Notes under the pieces: model-generated
What the model saw: only the letters and a program-made list of their open reading frames with translations
The model's database searches: none
Told to the model about the DNA's origin: nothing
Part shown: positions 5,712 through 6,763 of the stretch, piece by piece
Position numbering within the stretch: the stretch's first letter is position 1
Layout: each line of letters begins with the position of its first letter
DNA from: Clostridiales bacterium
GTDB taxonomy: Bacteria; Bacillota; Clostridia; Peptostreptococcales; T1SED10-28
Reading direction: 5' to 3'
Assembly: GCA_007134725.1 (NCBI GenBank)
Contig: SLKF01000041.1
Span: 1 to 6,763, forward strand
Length of the DNA: 6,763 nucleotides
Made by a program: the position numbers and the translations under genes

Positions 5712-6728
5712 ATGAAAAAGATCGCCATCGGCTTGGTGGTGCTCCTCCTCTTATCCATGACATGGACTTCTGTTGAAGCAGCATCTTCTCGTATCATTTA
5801 TCAGGGACCGTCCTCACCAAAAGTAATTGCTCTGACCTTTGATGACGGATCCGACGGAACAAACATCGACGCGATTCTTGAAGTTCTGGCAACACAGAAA
5901 ATCAAAGCAACCTTTTTCCTCACCGGAGCAGGAGTAAATCATCATCCCGGCAAAATTCGTCGTATTGTTAGCCAAGGACATGAAATTGCAAACCATTCTT
6001 ATTCACACCCGGATTTTCGAAATTTATCTTTCACACAAATGAGCAATGAACTCAAAAAAACGGAAACTGCCATTAAGAATGTTGCAGGGATTTATCCAAA
6101 AAAACTTTTCCGGGCCCCCTATGGTGCCTACAACAAACATGTGCTTGATGGGGTGGGAAAAGCCGGATATCCTTATACCATTCAGTGGAACATTGATACC
6201 ATCGACTGGCGGGGCGATTCCGCCACAACCATTTACAACCGGGTAATCAAAAATGCAAAAGCCGGCTCCATCGTGTTAATGCATACCGGAAAAGGAGCCT
6301 CCGGCACTGTGGAAGCCTTGCCGAAAATGATTAAAGAGTTGAAGCGTCAGGGATACGGATTTGTAAAGGTTTCTAAATTACTAAGCATTCCAACCGAGTA
6401 TTACTATTATACTGTAAAATCAGGAGATACACTGTATCGAATTTCTTTAAATCTTGGAGTGCCCATGACAGAGATTATAAAATTGAACAATATTGTGAAC
6501 CCAAATTTAATTTACGTGGGACAACGACTGAAGATTCCGAGCAAAAGTACTGCACCGGTAACGGCTCCTGTGGAGTATTATTATTACACCGTAAAATCCG
6601 GGGACACCCTTTATAGAATTTCCCTAAACGTGGGAATACCCATGACGGAGATTGTAAAACTTAACAATATTGCGGACCCGAATAAAATATATGCGGGACA
6701 ACAAATAAAGATTCCAAGAAAGGAATGA
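5712..6728 (+). CDS. Secreted polysaccharide deacetylase (NodB domain) with two C-terminal LysM repeats
   Basis: This 338-aa exported enzyme probably removes N-acetyl groups from cell-wall glycan. The signal peptide is MKK plus a Leu-rich core, with likely cleavage after SVEA (about residue 23). All five NodB (CE4) motifs are present: TFDDG at 42-46 (D44 base, D45 metal ligand), NHSYSH at 94-99 (H95 and H99 metal ligands), RAPYG at 134-138, DTIDW at 162-166, and LMHTG at 189-193 with H191. Two LysM domains follow, at about 229-278 and 288-337, joined by a short Ser/Thr/Ala/Pro linker; they bind the GlcNAc-containing wall. The metal and catalytic residues are intact, so it should be active. 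Peptidoglycan deacetylase is the most likely activity, but chitin-oligomer or sporulation-specific muramic-lactam roles (PdaA-like) cannot be separated by eye. The start is supported by AGGAGG at 5699-5704. The gene stands alone and ends with a strong terminator. Confidence 0.94.
   Translation: MKKIAIGLVVLLLLSMTWTSVEAASSRIIYQGPSSPKVIALTFDDGSDGTNIDAILEVLATQKIKATFFLTGAGVNHHPGKIRRIVSQGHEIANHSYSHPDFRNLSFTQMSNELKKTETAIKNVAGIYPKKLFRAPYGAYNKHVLDGVGKAGYPYTIQWNIDTIDWRGDSATTIYNRVIKNAKAGSIVLMHTGKGASGTVEALPKMIKELKRQGYGFVKVSKLLSIPTEYYYYTVKSGDTLYRISLNLGVPMTEIIKLNNIVNPNLIYVGQRLKIPSKSTAPVTAPVEYYYYTVKSGDTLYRISLNVGIPMTEIVKLNNIADPNKIYAGQQIKIPRKE
6396..6722 (+). repeat. Tandem LysM-encoding repeat (two copies, 177-base period)
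   Basis: The copies begin at 6396 and 6573 with EYYYYTVKSGDTLYRISLN and share 40 of 50 residues by my alignment. The first 19 residues are identical although 12 of those codons differ synonymously, so the duplication is not recent at the DNA level. Confidence 0.9.
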
Positions 6729-6733
6729 CTCTT

Positions 6734-6763
6734 AGTGCCGGTAATTTACCGGCACTTTTTTTG
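6734..6763 (+). terminator. Rho-independent terminator of the deacetylase gene
   Basis: GTGCCGGT (6735-6742) pairs with ACCGGCAC (6748-6755) around a short AATTT loop, followed by seven T (6756-6762). It lies just 6 bases after the stop codon. Confidence 0.93.

Noticed and set aside
1..6763. CRISPR array, tRNA, rRNA, or insertion sequence
   Set aside because: No regularly spaced repeats, cloverleaf-like segments, rRNA-like sequence, transposase frame or terminal inverted repeats were seen.

Overview
The window is about 6.8 kb of low-to-moderate GC DNA in which every gene lies on the + strand. The organism is most likely a Gram-positive member of the Clostridia or a related Firmicutes lineage. 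The reasons are strong AGGAGG-type ribosome binding sites, A/T-ending codons mixed with G/C, a FeoB paired with a tiny FeoB-associated Cys-rich membrane protein, a stand-alone LUD-domain protein, and a secreted NodB deacetylase with LysM wall-binding repeats. This placement is inferred from gene content and style, not from a marker gene.

Region 1 (1-2426) is a ferrous-iron uptake unit. A perfect 16-bp palindrome, resembling a DtxR/MntR-type operator, lies about 95 bp upstream of feoB. feoB (661 aa) is followed one base later by a 63-aa membrane protein with a Cys cluster, and a rho-independent terminator closes the unit. No feoA is visible; it could lie upstream of the window.

Region 2 (about 2440-3144) is a single LUD-domain (LutC/DUF162-like) gene with a C-terminal Cys-rich tail. 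Its real start is at 2542, not at the longer in-frame ATG at 2446.

Region 3 (3145-4116, about 970 bases) holds no intact gene. It contains a decayed gene of unrecognised family (3364-4045). The gene keeps a good ribosome binding site and start codon but is broken by in-frame stops and at least one frameshift in an A7 run.

Region 4 (4117-5608) is a probable two-gene operon: a GNAT acetyltransferase, then 25 bases later a cytoplasmic serine hydrolase of the beta-lactamase/COG1680 fold. The pairing suggests related substrates, but the sequence does not reveal them.

Region 5 (5712-6762) is a single gene for a secreted polysaccharide deacetylase with two near-identical LysM repeats, closed by a strong terminator. 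It probably acts on cell-wall glycan.

I did not find a convincing novel multi-gene system. The points most worth a second look are the decayed gene, the feoB upstream palindrome, the GNAT/serine hydrolase pair, and the LysM duplication, which shows only synonymous changes in its core.
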